Part shown: in pieces, positions 52,977-61,270 of the stretch
Position numbering within the stretch: the first letter of the stretch is position 1
How the letters are laid out: every line of letters starts with the position of its first letter
Assembly (NCBI RefSeq): GCF_026015965.1
Contig: NZ_CP110383.1
Location: forward strand, 2,172,051-2,236,050
DNA length: 64,000 nucleotides
Direction: 5' to 3'
Source: Selenomonas sputigena
Lineage (GTDB): Bacteria; Bacillota; Negativicutes; Selenomonadales; Selenomonadaceae
Translations under genes and position numbers: made by a program
Notes under the pieces: model-generated
Databases searched by the model: none
Told to the model about the DNA's origin: nothing
Seen by the model: the letters and a program-made list of their open reading frames with translations, nothing else

Positions 52977-53002
52977 TTGTCAACTTTATTTATACAACAT
53001 CA
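52977..53002 (+). repeat. 26-bp inverted repeat, left copy
   Basis: The perfect reverse complement of 55357-55382. It lies just upstream of the IS OrfA remnant, so it may be the tip of that IS. The pair brackets the second secreted-module locus. Confidence 0.85.
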
Positions 53003-53069
53003 ATGTGTGGCGGCGTATCCTTCCACGCAATCCGGGCGCGCATCTGTACAGGATACAAAATTGTGTCGA

Positions 53070-53135
53070 TTTAAAAAAATATTTTTCGTATAGGCAGGAG
53101 AATCCACGGGGGGGGGGAGAACTATATCCATAGTC
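53070..53135 (+). promoter_or_regulatory. Leader region with G10 tract, homologous to 27721-27790
   Basis: AAAAATATTTTT, then GGCAGGAGAATCC, ten G's (53108-53117) and TATCCATA, the same order as before the operon at 25138-27685. The tract is about 70 bp before the first start codon. Length change of the G run could alter promoter or leader function. Confidence 0.6.
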
Positions 53136-53188
53136 CAAGGACTTTCCGTGTATGAAAAGACGTGCAGATGAAAGGAGGCGGGGCGTCG

Positions 53189-53635
53189 ATGGATATCGGT
53201 GTGATGTTCCAAATTTCTATACCGGTGTTTGCGTTTGTCTATCTATGGCAATTTACCTTGAACCATGCGCCGAAAGAGGAGCATCCTAAATTCCTTGCCC
53301 TTTTGGTGGCGATGTTCGGTCTTTATGGTTGTATGGCCGCGTTTGTGTACGGCTTGCCGGAAACGGCCAGCGCGTCCGCATGGGCGAAATTTGCGATGTG
53401 GGGCGCGAAGATTGCGGTGAAGATGCTGTTGGCGCTCATGACCCTGTATGTTGTCCGGCTTGCGCGCGCGGGCAGACTGCCGGAGAAGGGGATGGCGACC
53501 GTAGGCATCGGAGGCCTGCTGCTCGCGTCGCTGTTGTTCGCCTGCTCCTACGCATATGCGGCCGACGTCCTTGCGGCGCTCAGTATCGGGGTGCTGGCGG
53601 GGGCTGTGAACGTGTGGATTTGGGGGAGAAGATAA
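53189..53635 (+). CDS. Small polytopic membrane protein, first gene of second secreted-module locus
   Basis: This 148-residue protein has four to five membrane helices (MDIGVMFQISIPVFAFVYLW onward). Distant likeness to the 147-residue protein at 26615-27058 is seen in the first loop (APKEEHPKF) and the last helix (LSIGVLAGAVNVWIW). Both precede a secreted module gene. The ATG at 53189 is 10-11 nt from AGGAGG, a little far; a GTG nine codons earlier precedes that site. Function unknown. Confidence 0.65.
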   Translation: MDIGVMFQISIPVFAFVYLWQFTLNHAPKEEHPKFLALLVAMFGLYGCMAAFVYGLPETASASAWAKFAMWGAKIAVKMLLALMTLYVVRLARAGRLPEKGMATVGIGGLLLASLLFACSYAYAADVLAALSIGVLAGAVNVWIWGRR

Positions 53636-53685
53636 TGTCGACCTCCGAAGATGATGATCAGGAGATGAAGGAACATGAGGAGTGA
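53635..53685 (+). CDS. Possible 16-residue acidic peptide between coupled genes
   Basis: The ATG at 53635 overlaps the previous stop (TAATG). The ORF encodes MSTSEDDDQEMKEHEE and ends inside the ribosome binding site of the next gene. It may be a coupling peptide that keeps ribosomes moving to the secreted protein. It is too short for firm support. Confidence 0.3.
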   Translation: MSTSEDDDQEMKEHEE

Positions 53686-53689
53686 AACA

Positions 53690-54682
53690 ATGAAACTTTT
53701 GAAAACATGGATGACGGCGCTCTGCCTTGCCTTCGCCGTCCTACTCATGCAGGGCGGAACGGCGCTTGCCGCGCTCTATCAGGGAGACATCGGCGAGACG
53801 CGGTTCACGACGCCCGAGGGCACCTACATATTAAAACGCTATGCGCCGCCGCAGGGCGGCGCGTACGGCGCATCGTCTTCCAGCGGGAGCAGCGGCGGCG
53901 GGCTGACCGTCGTTCCGCCTACGCCGCAGCAGGGGCGATATGAGATCGTGGACGAGGCGCAGTCGGGATGGGACGTCACATTTGATTTCGACCATTCCAG
54001 AACCTTTACGATCTACAATGAGGCGGGTCCGACGCAGCGGATTCAGTACCGTCCGGGCGGCGCCAGCGTCTATGTAACGAACCTGGTCGACAAGGACAGC
54101 ATCTTCGACGGCGAATATGAAAGACAGGAATCGGGCGACTTCATCGCCTATATCCCGGGCGTCGGAGAGCGCAAGCTGCCGCCGTACATCATGGCGGGGC
54201 TGCGGATTGTCCTCGATAACAGTGTGGCGGGACTGGAGCAGGGGATTACATATCCCTATACCTCGCAGGTGCCGAACGTCGGGACGATGTGGAACTTCAC
54301 CCTGCGCAAAACGCAGCCGCGGCAGCTGACCGAGATAGAGACGACGCCGAGCGCGGCGCCGCAGACGAATACGGCAAGTCCGCCGAAGAGTGCGCTCTAC
54401 ATGATTGTCAATGCGAATGACAGAGAGGATTGGACGGCGTTCACCTATGACACGAATACGCGCGTATTTACCATGTACGACGCTGAGTTCTATGGCATAG
54501 GAAAACCGTATTCAGAGCGCCGGTTCCTCTCCGATGGCAGGCTCGAGGTCAAGAGCCTTGGCGCAGGTGCGCATACGGACATCTACACACGGACTGCCGG
54601 CGGGACATACGAGACGTCCAGCGAGAGGATTTACCGCTACGTCACCGACGGCATGAGGCTCTTCCTGCAAAAGGTACGCTGA
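53690..54682 (+). CDS. Secreted protein with two YxIVD/FDYD modules (second locus)
   Basis: This 330-residue protein has a signal peptide (about 1-27, ending LAALY), then GDIGETRF and TYILKRYA as in the protein at 25138-26106. A Ser/Gly linker and two modules follow: YEIVDEAQSGWDVTFDFD, then YMIVNANDREDWTAFTYD. The last 60 residues (RRF..GRLEVKS.G.G.HTDIYT, RIYRYVTDGMRLFLQKVR) are almost the same as in the paralogue. The ATG at 53690 follows GAGGAG; an ATG five codons earlier overlaps that site. Function unknown; an extracellular or surface role is inferred. Confidence 0.75.
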   Translation: MKLLKTWMTALCLAFAVLLMQGGTALAALYQGDIGETRFTTPEGTYILKRYAPPQGGAYGASSSSGSSGGGLTVVPPTPQQGRYEIVDEAQSGWDVTFDFDHSRTFTIYNEAGPTQRIQYRPGGASVYVTNLVDKDSIFDGEYERQESGDFIAYIPGVGERKLPPYIMAGLRIVLDNSVAGLEQGITYPYTSQVPNVGTMWNFTLRKTQPRQLTEIETTPSAAPQTNTASPPKSALYMIVNANDREDWTAFTYDTNTRVFTMYDAEFYGIGKPYSERRFLSDGRLEVKSLGAGAHTDIYTRTAGGTYETSSERIYRYVTDGMRLFLQKVR

Positions 54683-54705
54683 ACGAACACGCGGTAATTC
54701 CAAAT

Positions 54706-54766
54706 GAAAAAGGGGCTGTAACGAAATTGTGTAAAAGCACGATGCCGTTACGGCTCCTTTTTTATG
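54706..54766 (+). terminator. Terminator after the secreted-module gene
   Basis: AAAGGGGCTGTAACG pairs with CGTTACGGCTCCTTT and is followed by T's. It resembles the dispersed terminator repeat at 5302 and 6501. Confidence 0.8.
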
Positions 54767-54774
54767 CCGACATG

Positions 54775-54896
54775 CCCTCTCCGCGGCATCCGCCGCGCAG
54801 CTCGCGGAGGCGGATGCGCCGAGCGTCTTTGCCGCGGGTCTGCCCGCATGGGATCTCTTGCCGCCGCACATCCCCATGCGCAGGAAAGGGACATGA
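54775..54896 (+). pseudogene. 5'-truncated small ORF coupled to the next gene
   Basis: In one frame the region reads ALSAASAAQLAEADAPSVF then GLPAWDLLPPHIPMRRKGT and a stop that overlaps the ATG at 54893. The PAWDLLPP..RRK pattern looks like the end of a small conserved protein. Its start has been lost to the terminator region. Confidence 0.4.
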
Positions 54897-55354
54897 CGGC
54901 GCCCGCGACCTATGCCGACTGGGCGGCGCTCCTGCGCCGGTTCAAAGAGGGCGGCAGCGACGACGAGGTGCTCGCCGCCATGCGGGCGGGCACGATCGTA
55001 TGGCAGTCCGGCGTCGCGGTGCGGTTCGTGACGCGGCTCACGGACGCCGTCAACGCACGCATGAACGCGGCGACGGACGCGTTTGACCGCGCCATGGGAC
55101 GCGCCCGGGACGAATCCGAAGTCATCGCCGCGCTGCTGGGGCTGCGCCGCGCCATGACGCGCTGTTTGCGCGCCGCGGATCTCCCCGCCCTGCCGCCGGA
55201 ACAGCGCCGTCAATGTATGGATCTTGTATGGACACAAGCAGAGCGTATGCAGGAGAGCCTCGAACAGTCTGCCAAGAACGACCGTACGATTGGGGCTTTC
55301 TGCGCGACACAATACATTGTTGCACGGAAAGCCCTGTTTTTATACCCGTCTTGA
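54893..55354 (+). CDS. Helical protein of unknown function, altered C-terminus
   Basis: This 153-residue helical protein begins MTAPATYADWAALLRRF, then DDEVLAAMRAGTIVWQSGV and LEQSAKNDRT. I recall similar Firmicute hypothetical proteins ending in a conserved tail after NDRT. Here the tail after NDRT looks different and ends next to the 26-bp inverted repeat at 55357, suggesting the 3' end was rewritten by that junction. The ATG follows GGAAAGGG and overlaps the upstream stop (ATGA). Function unknown. Confidence 0.55.
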   Translation: MTAPATYADWAALLRRFKEGGSDDEVLAAMRAGTIVWQSGVAVRFVTRLTDAVNARMNAATDAFDRAMGRARDESEVIAALLGLRRAMTRCLRAADLPALPPEQRRQCMDLVWTQAERMQESLEQSAKNDRTIGAFCATQYIVARKALFLYPS

Positions 55355-55356
55355 TA

Positions 55357-55382
55357 TGATGTTGTATAAATAAAGTTGACAA
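55357..55382 (-). repeat. 26-bp inverted repeat, right copy
   Basis: A perfect inverted match to 52977-53002. Outside the match both sides keep weak likeness (GAAGAAG), while inside it they differ at once, as expected for the tips of two related insertion elements facing away from the cassette. Confidence 0.85.
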
Positions 55383-55645
55383 GATCTTCTTCGGTCTTTA
55401 TACTAGAACCAAAGAGGTCAAAGAACCTTTTACCCTCCAGGGGCAATTGAAGCCCGGCGGACTGGTAAAAGGTCTTGGCCTTTCTTTTCTTCTTCTTTTT
55501 GCAGTTTGAACTTGACAAGATCTTCTTCGGTCTTTATACTGCAGTTGATGAGGTTGCCTTTTTTAGCTGCTAGGGGAAATTGGATCCCGGCAGGAGCTAG
55601 AAATTCGGCAACCTTTTTCATGTCTGCATAAATCAAATTTTCCAT
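55377..55645 (-). pseudogene. Frameshifted gene with two copies of a short AGxQxPL...SIKTEEDLV module
   Basis: The minus strand reads MENLIYADMKKVAEFL then AGIQFPLAAKK and SIKTEEDLVKF. After a Lys-rich run and a frame change it reads AGLQLPLEGK and SIKTEEDLVNF. The two modules are separated by 137 bp and share a 29-bp identical DNA block. The frame change lies in an A/G-rich stretch (about 55480-55505), so replication slippage is likely. No ribosome binding site is seen. The family is not recognised; it lies beside polyvalent-type genes. Confidence 0.5.
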
Positions 55646-55751
55646 TGACAAAGAGCCTGAATGTACAAAGAGCGTCAATGGCTTCGGATGACGCGCGAAA
55701 CTCGTTCGCGTGGGTTCTGAGCCATTTGAGGCTCTTCTTTTTGTTGATTCT

Positions 55752-56315
55752 TCATCGCGCCATGGCGGCTTCTTCGTAGTCTTCAGTGTACCTTTGCGCG
55801 GCTTCCTTGCGTTCGGCTTTCTTCTCTTCCTTGCCGTCCTTTTCTTCACGTCTTTCAAACGTCGTGTGTGCGGCGAATTCCATTGCCCACGGCGTATCTT
55901 CGTATTCTTTCGCCGCGCCATGCCACGCTTGCTGATAATAAGTTTTCCCGTCGGCATCCTTGACACCGGCGAGCATTTCGCGTATAGTAATGGTATCAGG
56001 AGATGCGTTTACCCCAACAACGGGCTTTAAGCCTGATCGGGGGCGCGTCTTCTTTTTGTCTTCAATGATGATGTCATAAAGATTGACTTCATACGGCGGA
56101 ATAGTGACATGCCCATCTATTTGTTCCTCCATAACAAGACGCACGGTTACGAGTGTATTCTTTGTTTTCACAGGCACATAGAGACGATGATAGGCGTGCA
56201 CTGATGGCTTTTTTGCTGTTTTTGTATTGTGAACGGTTTCAATAAGAACAGCATTTCTTAGCAAAGATTCTATGGAATACGCTGCTGCGGTACGAATGGT
56301 TTTTCCTGCTGGCAT
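55752..56315 (-). CDS. LPD3-like polyvalent/nuclease domain protein, partial copy
   Basis: This 187-residue protein parallels the C-terminal half of its upstream neighbour: SIESLLRNAVLIETVHNTK, YHRLYVPVKTKNTLVTVRL and IREMLAGVKDADGKTYYQQ. This pattern is known from large polyvalent protein domains and RelE/EndoU-like nuclease domains on mobile elements. It is probably a duplicate whose 5' part is missing: the frame overlaps the end of the previous gene by 46 bp and has no clear ribosome binding site. The C-terminus is a Glu/Lys-rich tail. Confidence 0.55.
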   Translation of the reverse strand: MPAGKTIRTAAAYSIESLLRNAVLIETVHNTKTAKKPSVHAYHRLYVPVKTKNTLVTVRLVMEEQIDGHVTIPPYEVNLYDIIIEDKKKTRPRSGLKPVVGVNASPDTITIREMLAGVKDADGKTYYQQAWHGAAKEYEDTPWAMEFAAHTTFERREEKDGKEEKKAERKEAAQRYTEDYEEAAMAR

Positions 56316-57259
56316 CTGAATCGTTCTGCTGGAATAGGCGATGTGTCGCTCATCTTTTTGTAAGTTTTCCCGTTGGCATCCTTGACACTGGCGAGCATTT
56401 CGCGTATACTAACAGTAGTGAGAGCGTGTTGCCGCGTGTTTATGCTAACCCTATGTTGGGTGGGCATCAACGCGGGATCACGCTCCTTATTTGCGTACTG
56501 GATTTGATACAGCTCCACTTGCGCTGTTTCTCCAATAAGGCAGCCGTTTCGTTCCTCCGCAATCAAGACAAGCGTGTTCAGTTGGTTATTGTGCTTGACG
56601 GGAAGCATGATGTAATAATACGCATTTACCGTATTTTTATGGTGTTGTGCGCGTTTTTGTCCATCGGACATGCCCGAGAGGTTTCTTCCTGCTTTGCGAT
56701 TTGGCGCGATCTCGATGACGACAGAACTTTTTATGAAATCTTCCATGTTACTCAATACTTTTCCCGTAGCCACAAGATTTTTGCGCCGATCCGTCGCCTT
56801 ATTGCGAACAACATGCCTCTTTCCATAAGGTCTGCTCGAAATGCCAACATTAGCCGAAGCATCAAGCATGAGTATGGGGCTTTGCTGTGCAAGCTGAGCA
56901 ATGAACGCCGCTGCTTGCTGATTTGTCATACCACGCAGCCGATTGTCCATGGCATCAATATCGAGCACTGGAACGCGCTCATCGAGATCAACGCCTGAGC
57001 GCAAAGCGTTGAGTGCGCCTTCCTGCACCGTGCCGTCGGCTTCGATCGTCACGCTCTTCATGTAGTCCTCTGCCGTGAACGGCTTCCCCGTCGCACGCGA
57101 TACGCGCTCTGCCCATGTCGCGGCGTGAGCGGCGAGGATCGCCGCGCCGACGCTTGCGGCGCTCTTCGCCCTCGCATTGCCGCCTTCGAGCGTCTTCTCG
57201 ATCTCTTTGCAGACGCGGCTGCCGTCTTCGCCGAGCAGTTCCTTCAATTCTTCCGTCAT
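56270..57259 (-). CDS. Polyvalent-type protein with LPD3-like nuclease domain
   Basis: This 329-residue protein has a helical N-terminal part (1-100, AAILAAHAATWAERVSRATGK), a linker, then a domain (about 165-310) with SNMEDFIKSSVVIEIAPNRK, NTVNAYYYIMLPVK and VSIREMLASVKDANGKTY. This fits large polyvalent protein-associated or barnase/EndoU/RelE-like nuclease domains carried by phage and conjugative elements; the activity is not proven. The last 25 residues run out of frame into the next copy, so its own end may be lost. The ATG at 57259 follows AAAGGAGG. Confidence 0.65.
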   Translation of the reverse strand: MTEELKELLGEDGSRVCKEIEKTLEGGNARAKSAASVGAAILAAHAATWAERVSRATGKPFTAEDYMKSVTIEADGTVQEGALNALRSGVDLDERVPVLDIDAMDNRLRGMTNQQAAAFIAQLAQQSPILMLDASANVGISSRPYGKRHVVRNKATDRRKNLVATGKVLSNMEDFIKSSVVIEIAPNRKAGRNLSGMSDGQKRAQHHKNTVNAYYYIMLPVKHNNQLNTLVLIAEERNGCLIGETAQVELYQIQYANKERDPALMPTQHRVSINTRQHALTTVSIREMLASVKDANGKTYKKMSDTSPIPAERFRCQQEKPFVPQQRIP

Positions 57260-57423
57260 CGCCGTCCCTCCTTTTCTCTCTGCCTCTATTGTAAATGCTT
57301 GCAGTATCAAAATACTGCACACTTTCCGACGGGTGTGAATTTTTTTCCGAGGCTTTGCCAAAGGGCGATTTTTCCTGTATACTTGGAGTGAAACAGGTGC
57401 TGTGACGAAAAGGAGCGCGGACG

Positions 57424-57615
57424 ATGAAAGAGCAGGCGAGCACGCAGGTGCATGATTTGAACGATCCCGATATGGCGGGCGATGTTCTGACGATGGACGA
57501 GGTTGTCGCGGAATTCGGCTATGACTGGGGTCCGCCGAACTTCTGGCCGATCGACGAAACACCGACGCAGGAAGAGATTCAAGAATGGGGACGCAAGCTG
57601 GGCGTCATGGACTGA
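57424..57615 (+). CDS. Small acidic protein of unknown function
   Basis: This 63-residue protein starts MKEQASTQVHDLNDPDM and is rich in Asp, Glu and Trp (DWGPPNFWPIDE). The ATG at 57424 follows AAAGGAG at proper distance. A terminator hairpin comes 45 bp later. It is divergent from the polyvalent-type gene. No family recognised; an antitoxin or immunity-like partner of that nuclease-like protein is only a guess. Confidence 0.5.
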   Translation: MKEQASTQVHDLNDPDMAGDVLTMDEVVAEFGYDWGPPNFWPIDETPTQEEIQEWGRKLGVMD

Positions 57616-57660
57616 CCAGAAAGGGATGAATCCGTGCAGGACATATAGACAGCGAAAAAG

Positions 57661-57700
57661 AATCCCTCCGACGGGATTGCCGTCGGAGGGATTCTTTTTC
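57661..57700. terminator. Strong bidirectional terminator
   Basis: A 14-bp stem AATCCCTCCGACGG with its complement and T runs, between convergent genes. Confidence 0.85.
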
Positions 57701-57705
57701 GTTCT

Positions 57706-58695
57706 TCACTTGAACGGCACGAAGCCTTTTGGCTTTTCACGTTCATAAGGATAGCTTTTCTTCAGTTCCTCGCTGTAGGGATCGACGAAGAGCAGTTCGC
57801 CTTTTCCGTATTCCTTCTGGCGCTCGATCTCTGTGTCGAGTTCTTCGGCTTGCTGATCGCGCCGGAGGTGCGTCCTTGCAGCGAGGAGCGCGGAGACTTG
57901 CGTCGCGCCGCTCGCGTGCAGGGCTTCGAGCCGGGAGAGGATCTGGCGAAGCTCGGTTTCTCCCTGCGCCCTAGCGGCAGCGTCGAGGAGCGCCTGTACG
58001 GCAGCACGGGTTTCATCGCTGTCGCTTGCCGCACCTTGCGCGACTTCGGCGTAGGTTTCGGCTGCTGCTGCGATCTGCTGCCGCTGTGATATTGTCAAGA
58101 TCAGTTTTAAATAATCTTGCGCTAATGTGTGTGAATACATTTTAGGTTGATCGGAATCACGAACAATTCGCCATAGGATAGCAGCTGCCTTTAATTTTGA
58201 TTTGAACTTGTCATTTATGGGATCAGCGCAGAAATCTTTTAAGAAGCGGTTCCATTCGCATACAGAAGAATCATACTTTGCATACGTCGATATCCCCTTA
58301 TATACATTCAACATGTCCTGTATAGTAAACGATGTGTCGTGATCCGCTTTCACCTTTCGCCATGCGGTCGCCATATCTGCTGTAAATTTAAAGGGCGCAA
58401 CCCTCGTCAGATTTGAGAAATATGTTCTAAACTTTGTGTTGAACGAAAAGTTGCAAGCAAGTAATGGTGTGTCCAAGGAAATCGCTCCAGATGATATCAT
58501 CTGCTCTTTTTCGGGAGTGGCTTTGACTATGTTCCCTTTAAAGTATTCTGCAATGTTGTGATTGAGATCTTTTTTTACCCCCCTGTGTGCAATTCCAATC
58601 TTTTTGCAAATCTCTACGAGTTCTGTTCGATACCAATAATATTTTATAAACTCCTCATATGAGCGAATCTCATCAAATGCAGGACGCTGTGTCAT
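57706..58695 (-). CDS. SAP domain protein with an added helical C-terminus
   Basis: This 329-residue protein has an N-terminal SAP-like motif (FIKYYWYRTELVEICKKIG, then GVKKDLNHNIAEYFKG), typical of small DNA-binding proteins. The DUF6434-like part follows to about residue 205 (LKAAAILWRIVRD). After about 215 it becomes an Ala/Gln/Glu-rich helical region and a Tyr/Pro/Lys tail (DPYSEELKKSYPYEREKPKG) with higher GC, which looks like a segment from another gene. The ATG at 58695 follows AAAGGAG. A fusion event is inferred. Confidence 0.65.
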   Translation of the reverse strand: MTQRPAFDEIRSYEEFIKYYWYRTELVEICKKIGIAHRGVKKDLNHNIAEYFKGNIVKATPEKEQMISSGAISLDTPLLACNFSFNTKFRTYFSNLTRVAPFKFTADMATAWRKVKADHDTSFTIQDMLNVYKGISTYAKYDSSVCEWNRFLKDFCADPINDKFKSKLKAAAILWRIVRDSDQPKMYSHTLAQDYLKLILTISQRQQIAAAAETYAEVAQGAASDSDETRAAVQALLDAAARAQGETELRQILSRLEALHASGATQVSALLAARTHLRRDQQAEELDTEIERQKEYGKGELLFVDPYSEELKKSYPYEREKPKGFVPFK

Positions 58696-58809
58696 AATGA
58701 CATCTCCTTTCGTAAATAGCAGGTCAGACAAATAGATGTTTATCATTATATCACATTTATGGTATGACACAGCGCATGATTTCGAGATGGGGCAGGCGCG
58801 TGTTTTTCG

Positions 58810-59166
58810 GTGTGCCGCATCACTGCGGTGAAGGAGTGTATGGATGTGGCGGGGATGCCTCTCTCGTCCTTTGCACACGCCCCTCAGAGAAACTTTATCG
58901 CCGTGCAGATGCTCTCTCCTTTGTTGTCGAAATTACAGCAAAAGGACGAGATTTTTTATAAAGAACACTATCCATCCATGCGACTTGTGGAGGAGAATGG
59001 GCGGTACTATATCCATGGATTTTACAATGTGGGCGAGGAGGAGTTTATCGCGGATTACTTTATCCACTATGGAGATGAAGTTCAAACGGTCGAGTCTATG
59101 GCACTCAGAGAGGTGATCCGTACACGACTACGTACGTTGACGATGCATTATAAGGAGATGGCTTAA
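58810..59166 (+). pseudogene. C-terminal fragment of a WYL-domain regulator
   Basis: About 105 residues match the end of WYL-type transcription regulators: MPLSSFAHAPQRNFIAVQML, then YPSMRLVEENGRYYIHGFY and REVIRTRLRTLTMHYKEMA. The helix-turn-helix and most of the WYL domain are absent. A truncated gene. Confidence 0.7.
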
Positions 59167-59620
59167 TTACTCATCGACTACATTTTGATTATGTGCAGAA
59201 CCTCCCGCATAGGGAAACTGTGGCAGGCACAAACGAAATGCGAAGGTCTCGCGATCAACGATACCGGTTGTCTGGTCGCTATCGTATAGGGCGAGAAGGA
59301 ACTCTGCCATTTGGTTGCTTGTGTGATAGGTGCCGAACGCCTTGTCATAGTCATAGGCGGCGTTGTTGTTCGCGACTGCGCCGAACTCGGTCTGCGTTGC
59401 AGCAGGGGCAAGGAGCTTTGCACGGAGCTTCGCGCCGCGTGCTATGAGTTCATGTGCGAGTCCCTCGGTGAATGCACTGACATAGAATTTTGTCGCGCAG
59501 TAGGTGACAGCAGTTGGGACAATGGTGTAGCCGCCGACGGAGGAAATGTTGATCAGCTGCGTATCTTCTATCTCAGCGAAGTCTCGTACGAAGAGTGTGG
59601 AAAAGAGAACGAGATGTTGC
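59167..59620 (-). pseudogene. 5'-truncated SDR oxidoreductase
   Basis: The visible 145 residues are the C-terminal two thirds of a short-chain dehydrogenase: INISSVGGY, the catalytic YCATK motif, and LAPAATQTEFG. The Rossmann nucleotide site is missing. The coding match ends near 59600, where it meets a truncated MerR gene on the opposite strand. Confidence 0.75.
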
Positions 59621-59855
59621 GTGGGCAGCATTCATCCTGCGACTCAAGGAGACGGGAATGCCAATTCGGGAGATTCGGCGCTATGCTGCGTTGCGGGCAG
59701 AGGGCGACGATACTCTTTCAGCGCGGATGGAAATGCTCATAGGGCACCGTGCCAATCTTGCGGCAGAGGTGGAGAAGCTGCACGCACATATGGAGGCACT
59801 CGATGCCAAGATCGCATTTTATTGTGAGGCAATCGAGGAGAATAGTGAAAAATGA
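59595..59855 (+). pseudogene. 5'-truncated MerR family regulator
   Basis: The sequence ERDVAWAAFILRLKETGMP onward and the long helix to the end match the effector half of MerR regulators. The DNA-binding half is missing. Together with the truncated SDR gene this fits one deletion that removed the shared promoter region and both 5' ends of a divergent pair. Confidence 0.72.
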
Positions 59856-60057
59856 TTTGATGCAAAGATGTCTGTGTCATATAAGATGTGCAGAAAAGGT
59901 GTTGTCATGGTACATGGGTAAAACCATCTGTTTTTGGAAAAGTTTTCCGCCGTAGTTGGGGCGCTACAGGCGGAATTTTTTCGCAAAGAATCATTAGCCA
60001 CCTTCCCCTATCCTGTGTTATAATTTTCTTATATTTGAAACGTGGGAGGGAAGGCCG

Positions 60058-61157
60058 TTGTTTGCAAAGACCTATGGTGCGACGACCCTCAGGATCGATG
60101 GACGGATTATCGACGTTGAGGTGGATGTGTCGCCCGGGCTGCCGGGCTTTGAGCTGGTCGGGCTTCCCGATACGTCGGTAAAGGAGTCAAAGGAGCGGGT
60201 ACGGACTGCGATTCGTAACTCCGGTATGCAGCTGCGGCAGGAGCGGGTGACGGTGAATCTTGCACCTGCGGACATACGCAAGGACAGCTCGGGGCTTGAT
60301 CTGCCGATTGCGGTTGGTCTCCTTGCATCCTACGGTATGGTTCCGGAGACGGCGGTGCAGAATGCGCTCTTCTCGGCGGAACTCTCTCTCTCGATGGGAA
60401 CTGCCGACCGATTAGCGGCATTCTTCCGATGGCGATTACGGCGCGAGAACATGGGGTGAAGGAGTTTTACGTTGCACCGTCCAATGCAGACGAGGCACTC
60501 CTTATTGACGGGCTGAAGGTCTATGCGGTCGAGAATCTGGCGCAGCTTGTACGTCATTTGACAGGCACGGAGACGCTGACTCCCGCCGTGCCACAAGGAA
60601 CAGAGCAGAAAAAGGACGCTGCATTTACCGATGACTTTGCGGATGTGCAGGGACAGTATCAGGCGAAGCGTGCACTTGAGATTGCGGCGGCAGGGGGACA
60701 CAATGTCCTCATGGTCGGAGTGCCGGGCTCGGGCAAGACGATGCTGGCACGTCGGATGAGTTCGATTTTGCCGGAGCTGACAAAGGAAGAAGCCATTGAG
60801 ATCACGAAGATTTACAGCATCTCGGGGCTGCTCGGCAAGGATACGGGGCTTGTGACGACGCGTCCCTTCCGCAGTCCGCACCATACCTCCTCGACGGTGG
60901 CGATGATCGGCGGCGGCAGCATCCCGCGTCCGGGCGAGGTGACGCTCTCGCATCACGGCGTGCTGTTTCTCGACGAGCTGCCGGAGTTCGGCAAGTCGAC
61001 GCTGGAAGTCCTGCGTCAGCCGTTGGAGGACGGTGCTGTGACCGTGGCACGCGTCAATGCGACTTTGACGTTTCCCTCTCGTATCATTTTGGTCGTGGCA
61101 ATGAACGACGTAACGTCAATAACGATACAATGTAATGATGAACAAGATGCCGCCTAA
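60058..61157 (+). pseudogene. ComM/YifB Mg-chelatase-like ATPase, frameshifted and truncated
   Basis: The N-terminal domain (VSPGLPGFELVGLPDTSVKE, then [20 protein letters not shown]) is followed at about 60381-60393 by a CT-repeat with two extra bases that shifts the frame. The second frame resumes with [18 protein letters not shown]-type sequence and the ATPase core ([22 protein letters not shown]). After VVAMN the sequence leaves the family, before the conserved CPCG Cys motif. ComM is a helicase-like protein for branch migration in natural transformation; this copy cannot be functional. Confidence 0.88.
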
Positions 61158-61270
61158 ATTTTAACATGAAGGAAGAGTACACTGACCGTGGTTCTTGCCA
61201 GCATCGTAGGCAATCAGAGGAAAAGCTGCGCGGTTATGTGATATAATGATATGAGTGAACAGGAGGGATT

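Noticed and set aside
53323-53508. Minus-strand ORF inside the small membrane protein gene
   Set aside because: A shadow frame; the plus strand has the membrane helices and the coupled downstream genes.
55375-55541. Two perfect TTGACA-17-TATACT promoters on the plus strand
   Set aside because: They lie in the duplicated block that also encodes SIKTEEDLV on the minus strand. No gene follows them, so the match may be a by-product of the codons. Kept as an open question only.
55965-56416. Plus-strand TTGACA-17-TATA(C/G)T elements in the polyvalent genes
   Set aside because: They are the complement of the conserved IREMLA(G/S)VKDA(D/N)GK codons in both domain copies, with nothing to transcribe downstream.
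56426-56998. Plus-strand 190-residue ORF
   Set aside because: It is antisense to the polyvalent-type gene, which has a good start and domain pattern.
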